Origin: Rhodospirillaceae bacterium TMED167
Lineage (GTDB): Bacteria; Pseudomonadota; Alphaproteobacteria; Rhodospirillales_A; UBA2165
Length of the DNA stretch: 5,258 bases
Assembly (NCBI GenBank): GCA_002170915.1
Contig: NHHQ01000037.1
Span: 20,007-25,264, forward strand
Direction of reading: 5' to 3'
In this document: positions 4,545-5,258 of the stretch, piece after piece
Layout: the number at the start of each line of letters is the position of its first letter
How positions within the stretch are numbered: the stretch's first letter is position 1
Notes under the pieces: model-generated
Told to the model about the DNA's origin: nothing
Seen by the model: only the letters and a program-made list of their open reading frames with translations
Databases searched by the model: none
Translations under genes and position numbers: made by a program

Positions 4545-5258
4545 TTATGAAGCGGAGGCGAATGCGGACGCGTCAATGTTCAAGAGATGTGCCGCATTGC
4601 CGCCCATCACCTGGGCTTTGTCCCCATCACTGAGGCCTTGGACGGAGTCCACGTGGCCGACCGGGTCCGTTTCTGCCATGTCATACGGATAATCTGTTCC
4701 CATCACGACATGATCCGGGCCCCATACTTCGATCATATGGCGGAGCTGCGTTTCTGTGAACACCACCGTATCAAAGTAAAGCTGCTTCATCACATCCGTG
4801 GGCGCCCGGTCGATGTTCACCCGGCAGTCGTCCCGGAGGTGGTACGGATGATCGAAACGTCCGTAATAAGCTGGGATATAGCCGCCACCATGCGCAATAC
4901 AGACCTTCAGCCCCGGAAATTTATCAAGATAACCATCGAATACCAGATGCCCGACAGCAAGCGCTGACTCGAGAGGATGACCAATGGTGTTCCGGAAATA
5001 ATGATCATCCATGCGATCCTTAAACGATGTTCCGATGGGATGCATGAAGATAAGGGTGTCCAGTTCCTCCACACGGGCAAAAAACCGCTCGAGGCCGGCA
5101 CGTGTCAGGTCCTGGCCCCGCACGTTGGTGGAAATCTCCACCCCTTTAAACCCGTGCTCCCCAATGCAGCGGTTCAATTCGTCGATGGCCATGTCACAAT
5201 CCTGTAACGGCACCGTACAGAGACCGACAAAGCGGTCCGGATGGCTTGCAACCATTTC
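4545..5258 (-). CDS. Amidohydrolase-2 family metal-dependent hydrolase (ACMSD-like), 5' end missing
   Basis: The frame is open to the right edge: the codon before the apparent ATG at 5255 is Glu and the EMVASHPDRFVGLCTVPLQD start matches the interior of the family, so the true start is off-window. The 237 visible residues belong to the amidohydrolase 2 group, TIM-barrel zinc enzymes that include aminocarboxymuconate semialdehyde decarboxylase and gamma-resorcylate decarboxylase. Visible metal/catalytic positions: H73 in FMHP, H123 in IAHGGG, and D189 in MGTDYPYDM; the N-terminal HxH pair should lie in the missing part of about 90-110 residues. GFKGVEI (36-42), LDKFPGLKVCIAHGGG (111-126) and the ending GGNAAHLLNI (219-228) are typical. 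Reaction may be C-C bond decarboxylation or hydrolysis; substrate cannot be deduced. It is upstream of rmuC on the same strand, but the hairpin in between argues against a tight operon. Confidence 0.92.
   Translation of the reverse strand, partial: EMVASHPDRFVGLCTVPLQDCDMAIDELNRCIGEHGFKGVEISTNVRGQDLTRAGLERFFARVEELDTLIFMHPIGTSFKDRMDDHYFRNTIGHPLESALAVGHLVFDGYLDKFPGLKVCIAHGGGYIPAYYGRFDHPYHLRDDCRVNIDRAPTDVMKQLYFDTVVFTETQLRHMIEVWGPDHVVMGTDYPYDMAETDPVGHVDSVQGLSDGDKAQVMGGNAAHLLNIDASAFASAS

Noticed and set aside
5253..5255. ATG as start of the amidohydrolase
   Set aside because: It lies inside a conserved segment (MVASHPDRFVGL), and the N-terminal metal-binding HxH part is missing, so the real start is beyond the window.

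Overview
The window looks like chromosomal DNA of an alphaproteobacterium-like, ubiquinone-using bacterium. This is inferred from the UbiA and RmuC sequences, the moderately high GC of the coding regions and strong Shine-Dalgarno sites; no rRNA or other taxonomic marker is present. There are six genes, two of them cut by the window edges, and no mobile element, CRISPR array, tRNA or rRNA that I can see.

Left part, plus strand: the C-terminal three quarters of a luciferase-like flavin monooxygenase (1-792) is followed by a 570-nt AT-rich gap (793-1362). The gap holds a good sigma70-type promoter candidate (1052-1079), an 11-bp direct repeat with 21-bp period that merges into an inverted repeat (1154-1190), an isolated perfect TATAAT and a small GC hairpin. 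It leads to a 56-aa zinc-ribbon protein (1363-1533) with a clear ribosome binding site. A strong hairpin (1558-1590) closes this side.

Right part, minus strand, read from right to left: a metal-dependent amidohydrolase (its N-terminus lies beyond the window), a 117-nt gap with a long hairpin, the rmuC gene, a 95-nt gap with two palindromes and a possible promoter, ubiA, and after 34 nt a glutathione S-transferase with a very good Shine-Dalgarno. ubiA and the GST are probably cotranscribed. The GST converges on the zinc-ribbon gene across the hairpin.

How they fit together: UbiA makes the membrane-bound ubiquinone precursor; the GST may serve redox or detoxification work beside it; RmuC is a DNA-maintenance nuclease-like protein. 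The luciferase-like oxidoreductase and the amidohydrolase are of types common in degradation of small organic compounds, but their substrates cannot be read from sequence. I see no evidence for a complete novel multi-gene system. The most interesting part is the small zinc-ribbon gene with its long, repeat-bearing upstream region.
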